Source: Clytia hemisphaerica (taxonomy: Eukaryota > Cnidaria > Hydrozoa > Leptothecata > Clytiidae). Taken from it: a stretch of 64,000 nucleotides of DNA. The stretch lies in assembly GCA_902728285.1 (NCBI GenBank), contig CACVBU010000743.1, positions 1,692,866-1,756,865 on the forward strand, read 5' to 3'. The position numbers and the translations under genes were made by a program. A model generated the notes under the pieces. It saw only the letters and a list, made by a program, of their open reading frames with translations. It did not search any database and was not told where the DNA came from. This document shows, piece after piece, positions 37,801 through 48,410 of the stretch (positions are counted from its first letter, which is position 1; every line of letters starts with the position of its first letter).

Positions 37801-40800
37801 TACTTATATAAAGTTTCATAGTATTTGATGCTTTTACCGTCATAATTTGGCATGAGAAATATTTAAAAAAGTTTTGCATCTTAAGGAAACAAAAATAAGG
37901 GATCGGACTTCACTGAATTTTTTTGTGCTCAGGGCTTTTCTCATCTCCTTGTGTAATACTATTGTTAAACTATTACAAATTTACAAACTATTACATTGGT
38001 TTTTCTGTTATGTGTTATGTCATACATTTTAATTGCTTCCAACCATTTCTTTTGGTGAAAAAAAGTGTTCTTTGTATTACAGGAAAACCAGATCGTCGCG
38101 TCCATCACGATCGGCTTCAGCGAGGTAATTTTGAATGTATGGGAAATATTGTATCACAAGGTTAATATATTGTGTTACTTTGACTGCCAAAATAGCTAAT
38201 ACATTTTAAGGAAACAAAAATCAGGGATGAGTGTTTACACAGGCTCTAAAGCCACTTTGGTAATCATTTCAGCTACTAAAATATATTTTTTGAGCTTATT
38301 CTTAACCGTTTCTAACTAGTTTCAAAAGACAACATTCCGATGAATCGAGTGACGACGACAGTGATGACGGAAACAAGTAGGTGAATTTGATCAAGAAACT
38401 CGTTATGAACTGAATTAATTACACTTAAATTTTCTTTTGAATGGAATAACTTATGTTGAATGTGAAACAAAGATCAGAGAAGATCAAAAATATAGATTTT
38501 TCTATTTTCAATTATTCAGTGGAAAGAAAAAGATACTGAAAAAGGCTTCATCACACAAGATGGTCACAGCAAGTTACAAGATTTTCAAGCTGACTGATAA
38601 AATTGACATGACTAAGAACCACCATGAAGATATTGGGACTGATCCTCTCACCCAACAGTATTTGTTCTTGAATGCTGATGCACTCTTACATAATTTTCTG
38701 AACTGGATGTGCCTGTGTCGCAGAATGAAGGAGACCAATGCCAAAGAGGTAATAGCGACTATTTTACTCTCATTAAGAATTTGTTTAGTGATTTTTTCTC
38801 ATTAACCAAAATAATGAGTGGTTGTTTTACTTAATAACGATAACCACAATGAATAATAATACAAGCTATGTGACATGCGTCGTAAGAATCGAAGGAACTC
38901 ATGAATTTGTCTAAAGATTTTAGTCTAAGCTGACTTTTAATCTGATTTATTGTATACTTTTTATCGTTTAGATCCTTTCACATGTTAAGCATGTTTGGAA
39001 AACGATTGATGTGAATCTTACATGTGGCTTCAAAACTTTGCTGACAGGTGAAAATGTGTCGGACGTGTTTTTTAATCCATTGGTCGCTGAGATGGAAATT
39101 GAAATGAAAAAACCCCTTGATTGCCAGAAACAAAATTTCTACAAACCCACTACACTCTCCACCAAGACAGGCGCTGTCATTTTGTTCCTCGACTTTGTTG
39201 AAGAAAGGAGAATTTATTTTGGTTTGAAGTTGGCTGAGATCAAAATATTCCGAAAACAAATGAAGACAAACCAAAAAGGTTTAAACTTAAAACTTATATA
39301 TAATGAAATTCATATTCTGTACAACTTGTTACCTTCGTGACATTCGTGTGGCAGAGCAACATTTATTTATCATATCAGCAGTATATATCAAATAGTCAAT
39401 CTAAACATCTTCATATATCTTTAAAAAGTATAGAAAAGTTGTGCTTTTTGAATGCTTCAAATGATATGCAACCTCACTTTCCAGTATTTTTTTTACTTCG
39501 CAAATTTAGGTCTCAACAAATCAACAAAACAGCGGCAGCAAGATGTGCAGGATAACAAACTTGACCACCTTCTCCAAATCAAAGATTTTGCAGCATATGG
39601 CAATTCTAATTATGTAAAAGAAATCGTCAATAGGCTGAGCGACAGAAACTCATTTTTCACGCTAAGGGAAGCCTTTGCAGCGAGGAATATGCTGTTCGTT
39701 TTTTTATGCTACACAAATGGTGTCAGGGCGTCAAACTTGATGACCATGACGTTAAGAGATTTCAAGAAAGCGGATTGGGATTTAGAGTTTAAGGCGTATG
39801 TTCTTAAAAACAAACGATACAAAACCAGTCTTTTGTATGGACAGAAGATCATCGTGCTTTCAGCTAACCTTTACCAAATGTTTAATACATACATTAAAAG
39901 ATGTCGGAAATACTTTGTTACCGATGAAGACAAAAGATCTTATGAGAGGTATTTTTTTTTTGTCTCAATCACTTATCATTGTTTGCTGTTCATTCAAATT
40001 CATTTCTGCAATCATTTTATAAAATTCACTATTTAAAGTTAAACTCTTAACAATATTTCATTCATTTTTCTATCAGACCGATGTTTCCATCTTCGCAGAC
40101 AGGGTTACCGCTTCCTCACCCAGCTATCTGCAAGGCAATGAGCAAATCTTTCGAGGAAGCAGATTCCCTAAAGGGAACGAAATTAGATGAAAGGATATCT
40201 CCAACGAGGATTCGCATATCAATAGCAACTGAATTTTCTGCAAATGAAGGTTATACTAAATAAATACGGCAATGATACTTTTTCTCTATTTATTTTCTAT
40301 AAAACAGGTGCATAAATTATTAAAGTCTATCCAAAAACTTTGCAGGCACTGTATTTTTGTAATGAATATGATAAGATATGCAACCATAGCATTTAAATGT
40401 TTCCTTGATTAGAAGAACGAAAACAACGTAGTAGCCAACAGTAGCTCTGTTATGGGTAAATCAAATACGTTGTATTTTTAATTATTCTACTTAGAACTTT
40501 TGATAAAACAATCACAAAGAACTCTGTTCAAATGTTAACTTACACGGAGAAAATTGTCTTTGTTCATTGGTTTAGGTGTCGATTATGATAGGTTTGCCGA
40601 ACTCTTTATGAAGCATCGAGCAACCACAAGTAAAAAGTTTTACGTTACACGATTCAACCACAGAGAGGCAATTCAAATGAGCCTTAAATGCTATGAGGTA
40701 ATTAAATATACTATTAGTAGCTACAAACGTTTCAACTCGATCCATTGAAAAATGGACTTCACTTATTTGATTGTGGTAACAGCGGACTTTTTAACAGCTT

Positions 40801-43800
40801 ATCCATTCATGGATAAAAGTTAGTTTTTTTCATGACAGTTTTCATCTCTCTTAAAACACGTCAGGTTTTTGGAATTGACAAAACACTACAGACAGAGGCA
40901 AAGAAATTCGCAAAATCAATCAAGACCACTTCGAGTAACGCGGGGAAGTTGAAAGATTGGCTCAAAAAGAATATCACGATGATAAAGGAAGAAACAGGTG
41001 AAGATGCTTGTGATGAGGAGATCGTAGAAGAGCTGAGATCGCTTTTAGGTAACTAGAATGCTTTGTTCCTCTGTGTATTTGGCCTTTTATTGATGAATAA
41101 ATCATAGATATGAGGAGAAAGTAGTAAGAAGCTGGTATATAGGAAAACTTTATTGTGACCCTTTTAGACTTCAGCCATAACATGAATTCAATTATTTTAT
41201 ATTCATTTCGCTTCTTTCATCTAGGAAGTATGGATGGTGAAAAAAGCAACATCGGACAAGAAGGTTACTTATTTATATTTTTCTCTTCATGATTTTGAAC
41301 AGATTTTACAGAAACAATATTTAGGGATTGGGTCATATTTCTCATTTGGAGAGATATATCCATTAATACTTTGAGGTTTTTTTTTCATTAGATGCAGTAG
41401 GTGTGGATATAAACACTTGTACAGAATCAAGTAATGGTGTGTAGTTACTTATATCAATTCATCTGACTTTGCGAACCTGCTGTTTGATAATTCTAAACCA
41501 AAAAACAAAACAAATGTTATCTCATACATTAATGTCGTACTGTTTATTTAATTATAGTAAAACATGTTTTTTCCAAATTACGTAAAACAAGATAGATCCT
41601 CTGTTTTTGGAACACGTATAAGTATTTACAAAGAAAACCGCATTGATTTTTTAACGGAATGTATAAGAACAAAGTTTAGGGATCACGATACGTGAAACCA
41701 TCTGTCAATGACCCTTTATTTTCTTTCCCCATCTTTTTTACCGAGGAGGTTTCGAAATTTTTCATGATTTGTAATACTTTAGGCATTGAAGAAAGCGACA
41801 CAACCCATGATATTAAGAGATCCTCTGAGGAGACATCAGGTAAGATTGCATTTATCGTAATTTTGTTTTAATTGCATCATTGTTCTTTTGTAATAGATCG
41901 TTCTGAAACAAGACTTAGGGATCACCATATGCTAATTAGATTTTGAAGCTATTTTTCAAAGGACCTGCTCTTTTATCTGCCACCATTTCTTACCGAGGAT
42001 GTTTCCAAATTTTTCATGATTTGTAATACTTTAGGCATTGAAGAAAGCGACTCAACACATGATACTAAGAGATCCTCTGAGGAGACATCAGGTAAGATTG
42101 CATTTATCTTAATTTTGTTTTAATTGCATCATTGATCTTTTGTAATAGATCGTTCTGAAACAAGACTTAGGGATCACCTTATGACAATTAATTTTTGAAG
42201 CTATATTTCAGAGGACCTGCTCTTTTATCTGCCACCTTTTGTTACCGAGGGGGTTTACAAACTTTATATGATTTGTAACACTTTAGGCATTGAAAAAAGT
42301 GACACAACCCATGATATTAAGAGATCCTCTGAGGAGACATCAGGTAAGATTGCATTTATCGTAATTTTGTTTTGACATCATTGTTCTTTTGTAATAGATC
42401 GTTCTGAAACAAGACTTAGGGATCACCATATGCTAATTAGATTTTGAAGCTATTTTTCAAAGGACCTGCTCTTTTATCTGCCACCTTTTGTTACCGAGGG
42501 GGTTTACAAACTTTATATGATTTGTAACACTTTAGGCATTGAAAAAAGCGACACAACCCATGATATTAAGAGATCCTCTGAGGAGACATCAGGTAAGATT
42601 GCATTTATCTTAATTTTGTTTTAATTGCATCATTGATCTTTTGTAATAGATCGTTCTGAAACAAGACTTAGGGATCACCTTATGACAATTAATTTTTTAA
42701 GCCATTTTTCAAAGGACCTGCTTTTTCATCCGCCAACTTTTCTTGCCCGGACACATATACACTTTGTAACATTTCGATATTGAGGTTTTATATCTTAATT
42801 CTATAGAAACATCATATTCATTCATTAGATTAATTTATTTTGTTAATTTTTCTGTTATTCAGGAGATATGGAGATCGATGACGATGGCAATGGCAGTATT
42901 AGTAAGTGATTCTTTCTCAAAGAAATGTCATCTAGATTTTTAAAGTATTTGTTCAATTCACAATTGAATTTGGCATTTCCAAAGAATGTTTTTTCAATCA
43001 AAATTTAATTTAGTGGAAAGGTTATAAATTATTTTCTATCATTATATTCTTTAGACTTTTCGATAGAGTTTGACATCAACAACTTAAAAGACAGTTCTGG
43101 TGCGTATAATCGTTATTATTAAAATTGTTATTTATTAGGGATTCAGGGTTATGTGAATAAATTAAAGAAACTAAATTTGCATCGTTCTTGTAGCTGCTTC
43201 CATATTGTTCTTAACATTAGTAACCATTTTTTGTTTTTTTCTATGCGTGTGTTCAAAAAGTAAAGGATGTTGTTTTTATATGTTTTAGAATCTACCATCA
43301 TTTCAGAAATTTTGGATGAATTGATCGACAAAGTCTCTAACATAAGTCCTTTAAATGACGGTAAGACTGAGTTTTATTTTTCTATTTTAAATATATGTTT
43401 TACTTTTACTTCCAGTGGTTTTTTTGCATATGTATTGATATCCTGACGACTATTCATTTTAAGTAATGTATATTTTTATTTAAGTTTTTCCTTTTTGGAA
43501 TTTATTAACCTATTTAAGTTTTAGCCAAAACAAAAGAAGTAACAACTGTAAAAGAAGAAACCAAATTAAAGGACTTTAAAGTTGTTCTTAAAGACGTCCA
43601 ACATAAAACTACCTCAGGCAAAAGTAAGTGTAGATATTCTGCATTGAAAAAAAAGGATTTGGATATGAGTTATTGTTAAGTTAATCTGAATAAAACTGAT
43701 AAGAAATCTATATTTGATTCAAACAGTGGGTTTTGCTTAAAATGAAGAGAAAAAAATCTTATGACTTTGTATTCTAGTGTTTGCCTATTTTTAAATTTTA

Positions 43801-46085
43801 GCATTCCGTGAAAACATCGAAATTAAAGAGAATTCAGACAAAAGTAAGTGTAAAGTTTTTTCCAGCTAATGCACTTGACAGTCAAACAATGCTAAATAAT
43901 TTGACTATTTTCTGTAACTGTACCTCAACTTTGTTATTAATAATATTTTCTATTCACTGAAAATTATTCTTTTTGTTACAGGCAAAAAAGTACTCAGTAA
44001 AGATGGTGAAGTAATCTTCCTAAAGGATACGTTTCAAGGTAAATAATTTTATTCGAGCGTTGGGTGTTTAAAAGATGACAAGTGTTGCGCAGAATCGTGA
44101 CCTTTCGTAGAAAAGTTTTGAGGTTTTGAGGATTAGTTGATGGTACATGCTGGCTAACTACGTAACTATTAGTTTATTGCCAAACTTTTCAAAGTATACC
44201 ATCACATACAAAAACCTCTTTATAATTAAAATTGCTTAATAGAAATCTGGCTAAACTCCTTATGTGTTCCCCAGAAATTTAACATTTAATATATTTTTGA
44301 ATATTGAATTCAATATATATTAATGTATTCACTTTTTAAGCTAATTAAAAACAAATTCAAGGTGTCATCCCTAAAAATTGTTTCCTTGAAAAGGAATTTA
44401 AAACAACCATCAGTGTCCAACACGAAAACTAGTTTGCGTGACTTTTTATCATTTATTGATTTCATGTAAAAAATCTTTTCAGAGGAGGAAGTACCAAGAA
44501 GACAACTTAAAGAGGTTTATAACAAGATGAAACGCCTGACATCAAAGGATGTTGATAATTTTTACACCACCTTCAGGAAGCATCTTTCGTCTTTGGTTGG
44601 GGGTGGATGTGCTTCTGCACGATACGAAGTTTTGTTTGGTACAAAACAGCATTTTGATTATGAAGGGAAGCAAATCACAGTGCATCTGTTAAACCATTAT
44701 CAAAACACGGGTAAGTTATATTTAAGCTCTGTATTTCGGTAAATACACACATTTCATTTTTAAAATTAAGGTGTTTCATACTTGAATAAAATGAGCTTTA
44801 TGATATATTTGTTCTAAATCTTTTAGGCTTTCTAAAAGATGATTTGTACGAACACTTTGAAAAGGCAGTTGATGAACTCTTCCCATCGAAAAACTCGTTA
44901 GATTTGCATCGAAAGTTTAACTTATTAATACCCGTCTCATTGATTTGGTTAACACAATTCGAGACAAACCTATCTGCCGAACAAGCCGCATACTTTCTGT
45001 CCCATCATTATGAAGGAGCAACGAATAGTAAGCTCTTTTTTATTTCCTTGAATTTAAAGAAGATATTTAACTAATCTGATTTCGAAAATTATAAAGTTGA
45101 TTCCGTTAAAAGTAATAAAGAAGAGGTATCTTATATCTAACAGCTTTATTTAAAGATTCCTAATTCGTTAACTAACACGTTATTCGTTAAAAAGTATTGT
45201 TGCATCGTTATCGATCTCTCGACTGACTGTCTAACCTATTTTTTTAATTACTACTTGATCGTAAAAAGTAGTCAGATTTCAGTTGTATATATTCATAACT
45301 CACTTACATTGTAACCGTTTATTTTTGTTTTATCCTTTTCTGACTGAAACCTATAATATCTTTTTGAGAATAAAAATTGTTTACTGGATCTTTATTTCAA
45401 TATCTGAATCTTTATTTGTAGCTAAACATTGGCCACCTTTTTACGGAGGCACAGTGATAAGTTAAGCGTATTCAAATTTCAGCACAATCTGAGGACGAAG
45501 CGGAAGAAGAAAAAGAAGAAGAAAGCATAAATGAAAACAAAATGGACAAAGGTAGGGTTAAAGTCTTTCTAATTATCAAACCTGGGAAAACAAGCAATGT
45601 CTTATCAAGTATTTTCAATGACTAGACAAATTTACCTTAATCTATCAATCAAACAAAATATTAATTATGACGAAAAGTTTATTTTAGAAAAAGTTCTTCT
45701 TACACTATTACAATGGTAATATTTTATTCTATTATATCCAGATAAAACGTTATCATTCAGACGAGACTTTTCGCTTGAAGATTGGCACCAGACGACAAAG
45801 CTAACTCGGGAGCAATTACTGATCTTGGTGTTTGTCATCAAAGACTTGATTCGACAAGGAAAATATATTAAGAAGTCGCTTTTCGAAGACACCTTAAGAG
45901 TGGCCACTACCACATATCCAAGAGCACGTCAGCTTTGTGACTTGACATGGAATGCTCACTTTAAAGACGTCATTACCAGTATGACAAGAAAATTTATCAA
46001 AGAGAAGAGAACAAAAGATACTTCGAAGTTTGAAGAGTTTGTTTTGGAAGCACGTAGACTTTACAACTATGATTTAAAACATTAG
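34892..46085 (+). CDS. Crypton-like tyrosine recombinase gene, 30 exons, intact
   Basis: Exons: 34892-35901, 36317-36352, 36560-36595, 36943-36990, 37368-37415, 37739-37783, 38083-38124, 38320-38376, 38520-38748, 38972-39278, 39510-39948, 40077-40249, 40576-40697, 40865-41048, 41225-41263, 41392-41436, 41783-41839, 42035-42091, 42287-42343, 42536-42592, 42863-42901, 43055-43099, 43289-43360, 43525-43623, 43802-43843, 43982-44038, 44483-44710, 44827-45027, 45483-45551, 45742-46085. Together they give 4284 nt and 1427 residues with GT-AG borders and no stop. Seen: a C4/C7/C22/C25 zinc finger, acidic and Lys-rich stretches (83-160), Cys-His fingers at about 224-246 and 281-300, and a recombinase domain at about 620-864 with R692, K724, T809-x-x-R812, H837 and nucleophile Y846. 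Known: this family cuts and rejoins DNA through the Tyr. Inferred: a Crypton transposase or a host gene derived from one. The start was chosen at the ATG directly after a splice acceptor. The tail after about 925 is unrecognised. Confidence 0.85.
36317..38376 (+). other. micro-exon cluster of the recombinase gene, Ser-rich linker
   Basis: Seven exons of 36, 36, 48, 48, 45, 42 and 57 nt all begin and end in phase 2 (two bases carried over), so any can be skipped or duplicated without a frameshift. Exons 36943-36990, 37368-37415 and 37739-37783 are near copies (core LQSSSATCSS) and their flanking introns are also copies, showing tandem duplication of exon plus intron with periods of 425 and 371 bp. 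They encode a Ser-rich linker between the zinc fingers and the recombinase domain. Confidence 0.82.
41783..42592 (+). repeat. four tandem 57-nt exons, 19-residue protein repeat
   Basis: Exons 41783-41839, 42035-42091, 42287-42343 and 42536-42592 encode nearly the same 19 residues, GIEESDTTHDIKRSSEETS. Each sits in a repeat of 249-252 bp that includes the intron. All borders are phase 1, each exon ends CATCAG before GTAAGATT, and each is preceded by an ACTTTAG acceptor. The peptide is acidic and Ser/Thr-rich and probably disordered, lying after the recombinase domain (about residues 954-1029). Confidence 0.9.
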
Positions 46086-46185
46086 TGATTTTTCTATTTT
46101 AATGTTTTACTTTGTGATAGCAACAGTGGAGATTTATTTCAACGGTCGTATTCGCTCGATTCGAAAATAGTTAGAGGCTAAAATT

Positions 46186-46235
46186 TACAATAAAAAAATA
46201 AATATAAAGTAAGAAAATAAAATACAAAATTTAGA
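46186..46235 (+). terminator. candidate polyadenylation signals of the recombinase gene
   Basis: AATAAA at about 46189 and further AATAAA-like hexamers to 46225 lie some 100-140 bp after the stop codon at 46083-46085, a normal 3' UTR distance. Confidence 0.5.
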
Positions 46236-46449
46236 ATACTAAGGAGCTAATCTGAGATATAAGCTAAGTTTTGTGTTTGGTTTTTTTATTGGTATTTCAC
46301 CTATCATTATTGTTGAATAAACGAACGTTGAAACAAAACCTCACTGTCGCTATCACGTATATAGCACGTGTAGTGTGTTTTTCTTTTATTACATATATAA
46401 TGTATCTTTTGAAGTCTTTGTATATTATCTTCAAATCTATATGTAGATT

Positions 46450-46840
46450 TATAGGAGATAATTAATGTTGACATTTTCTTTTCTTATGAAACCTATCCCT
46501 GAAATTTGTTTTTTCAGAATGCAACATTTTACTTGAAAAAGAAAAAGCGAAAAAGAAGGTGTTTCAACACAAAAACGGAAGTAGAATTTGCGTTATTTTC
46601 CCTAAAGTAAAGTTTGATAGGAGATAGATATTGTTGACTTTTTATTTCTCTTTGAAACCCAACCCTGAAATTTGTTTCTTTGCATTGCAACATTAAACTT
46701 GAAAGTGAAAAATTGAAAAGAAGGTCTTTCAACACAAAAATGGAAGTAGACTCTGCGTTAACTTTCCTAAAGTTAATATTGATAGGAGATTTATGATATT
46801 TTTGACTTTTTATTTCTCTATGAAACCTCTGTTAGGGTTA
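46450..46840 (+). repeat. 165-bp direct repeat, 2.4 copies
   Basis: Blocks starting ATAGGAGATA are repeated at about 46452, 46617 and 46780. They share CCCTGAAATTTGTTT and a downstream TTTCAACACAAAAA. The third copy breaks off at a short CTGTTAGGGTTAGG. The CCCTGAAATTTGTTTC part is the recurrent intron motif in reverse. Confidence 0.85.
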
Positions 46841-47270
46841 GGTTAAATTGAAGCCTCAAAGGGATGCCATCTATAGGTGTATTTTACCCCTCATGCAAAG
46901 AAAATTGAAAGAGACCGGCCGTTGTGTGTAGAGTTTTAATGCTACGTCTTTGAAACTTTGCAAAATTGTTCTCCAGTCAGTAGAGAGGCCTCAGGGAAAG
47001 TTTGATGGGCTAAAAACGAGAACATTTCGCAGCCCGTAGCCCGGCGACCGCTGACGGTGGAGTGATGAAATTTGGCATGCTCCCCCCTCAACATTGTTAA
47101 CGTCTCCAGAAAGTTTCAAGTCGTGAGACCCGCCCAGTTCCGTACAGGTCCTTTACAGTCCCATAGTGCCTTCCCGTCAACTGTATAGGACTTTGGACCA
47201 TTTTTTTTCGGAATCTACATAAAAAAAAACATAAAATATCAAAACCTGGATGAAAATTTAAAAAAAGACC

Positions 47271-47343
47271 TTGACCCGATTCGAACTAGGGATCCCCAGT
47301 GCGTGAACCAAAAGCCTTATACCACTGGGCCAACTTACTTCTC
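47271..47343 (-). repeat. tRNA-like pol III head, probable SINE
   Basis: On the minus strand TGGCCCAGTGGTATAAGGC (47332-47314) is an excellent A box, and GTTCGAATCGGGTC (47286-47273) is an excellent B box at tRNA-like spacing. The predicted acceptor arms do not pair and the T stem is poor, so a working tRNA is unlikely. A T/A-rich stretch follows. Confidence 0.6.
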
Positions 47344-47491
47344 GCTGTGCACCGATGAAACTTCTATGGGCTGTGATGGCTTGCTAATGATCTCTAAAGA
47401 CCCCTTAGAGCATTCTTGAGGTTTGCCTAAAGATGCAAAAGAAAAGCACATCCACCCAAAACCATAGCATAGCATTACTAGAAGAAAAACT

Positions 47492-47577
47492 TCCCCCATC
47501 CAAGTACTCCGACTATGCTTAACTTCTGTGATCTGAAGAGAACGGGTGTTTTCATCCTCCTATAGATGTGGAGCATG
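47492..47577 (-). pseudogene. 5S rRNA-derived sequence (SINE3 head or 5S pseudogene)
   Basis: Read on the minus strand, the segment carries AACACCCGTTCTCTTCAGAT, then CACAGAAGTTAAGCATAGTC, then AGTACTTGGATGGGGGA. These line up with the conserved middle of eukaryotic 5S rRNA, including the internal control region (A box, then C box). About 8 nt expected between the GTCGG and AGTACTTGG parts are missing, and the 3' quarter is lost. It is thus a broken 5S copy or the head of a 5S-derived SINE. Confidence 0.75.
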
Positions 47578-48410
47578 CCTGGAATGTTTTTTGGCTATTT
47601 TTACTTTGCTCAAGGCCAACTAAGCAGTCAGGCAAAGTCCTCCGGTGGGACCGAATGATCAGTAAAGCAAATTTCCCCGGTTGGACCGATTCAGGCTCCT
47701 ACAGCCCTCCACAGCCCCCCATAGCCTTTGGGACCCCTTCGGAAACCTACTGCATTGTTCTCCCTCAAAGCCAACACCCTCCATCAGTCCTCCGAAGCCA
47801 TTAGAAGGCTTGGAAAGGCTTGAAACTTGGAGAAAATTCGTCAAAACTAGAAAAAAATGAACCGGAGAACAAGTGTGCACAAGATCTAAGACGTAGCATT
47901 AAAACTCAACACACAGTGCCCTGTCAAAAAATTGCTTAAATCCCGTTTGACACCTTCCCGTAAGGACGATTGCCGGGCCGTACGGCGTTTTCAGCCGGTC
48001 AAATTTCCCGTGAAGCATCTCTACCGACCGGAGAACAACTTTTTGCAGTGCTTTGAATTTACAGACCTGGGTATTCGCCATTCGAAACGGAGTCGGGGCC
48101 CTTACGTCGTTTTCATCCAAATTTTAATATTTCATCTTTTTATGGTGTAGATTCCGAAAAAATTGGTCCCAAGTTCTGAAAATGTCGCAGGAAGGCTCTA
48201 CGGGGGGGTCTAGGCCCTTAGGGGACCCTTCCGTAGCGTCGGACTGGGTGGAATTTACGTATTGAAATTTTCTTGAGACGTTGAGCATGTGAAAGGGGGG
48301 AAGTATGCCAAATTTGATACCTTCGCCGGCCGTGAAAGTACAGTGTGGGACGTTCTGTACGGCCGTTTTACGGCTTAAAAATGCTGGACTTTTTTTCAAA
48401 AATCGCTTTA

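Noticed and set aside
47271-47343. Functional tRNA gene
   Set aside because: A and B boxes are good but the acceptor arms do not pair and the T stem is poor.
47492-47577. Functional 5S rRNA gene
   Set aside because: About 8 nt are missing from the middle and the 3' quarter is absent.
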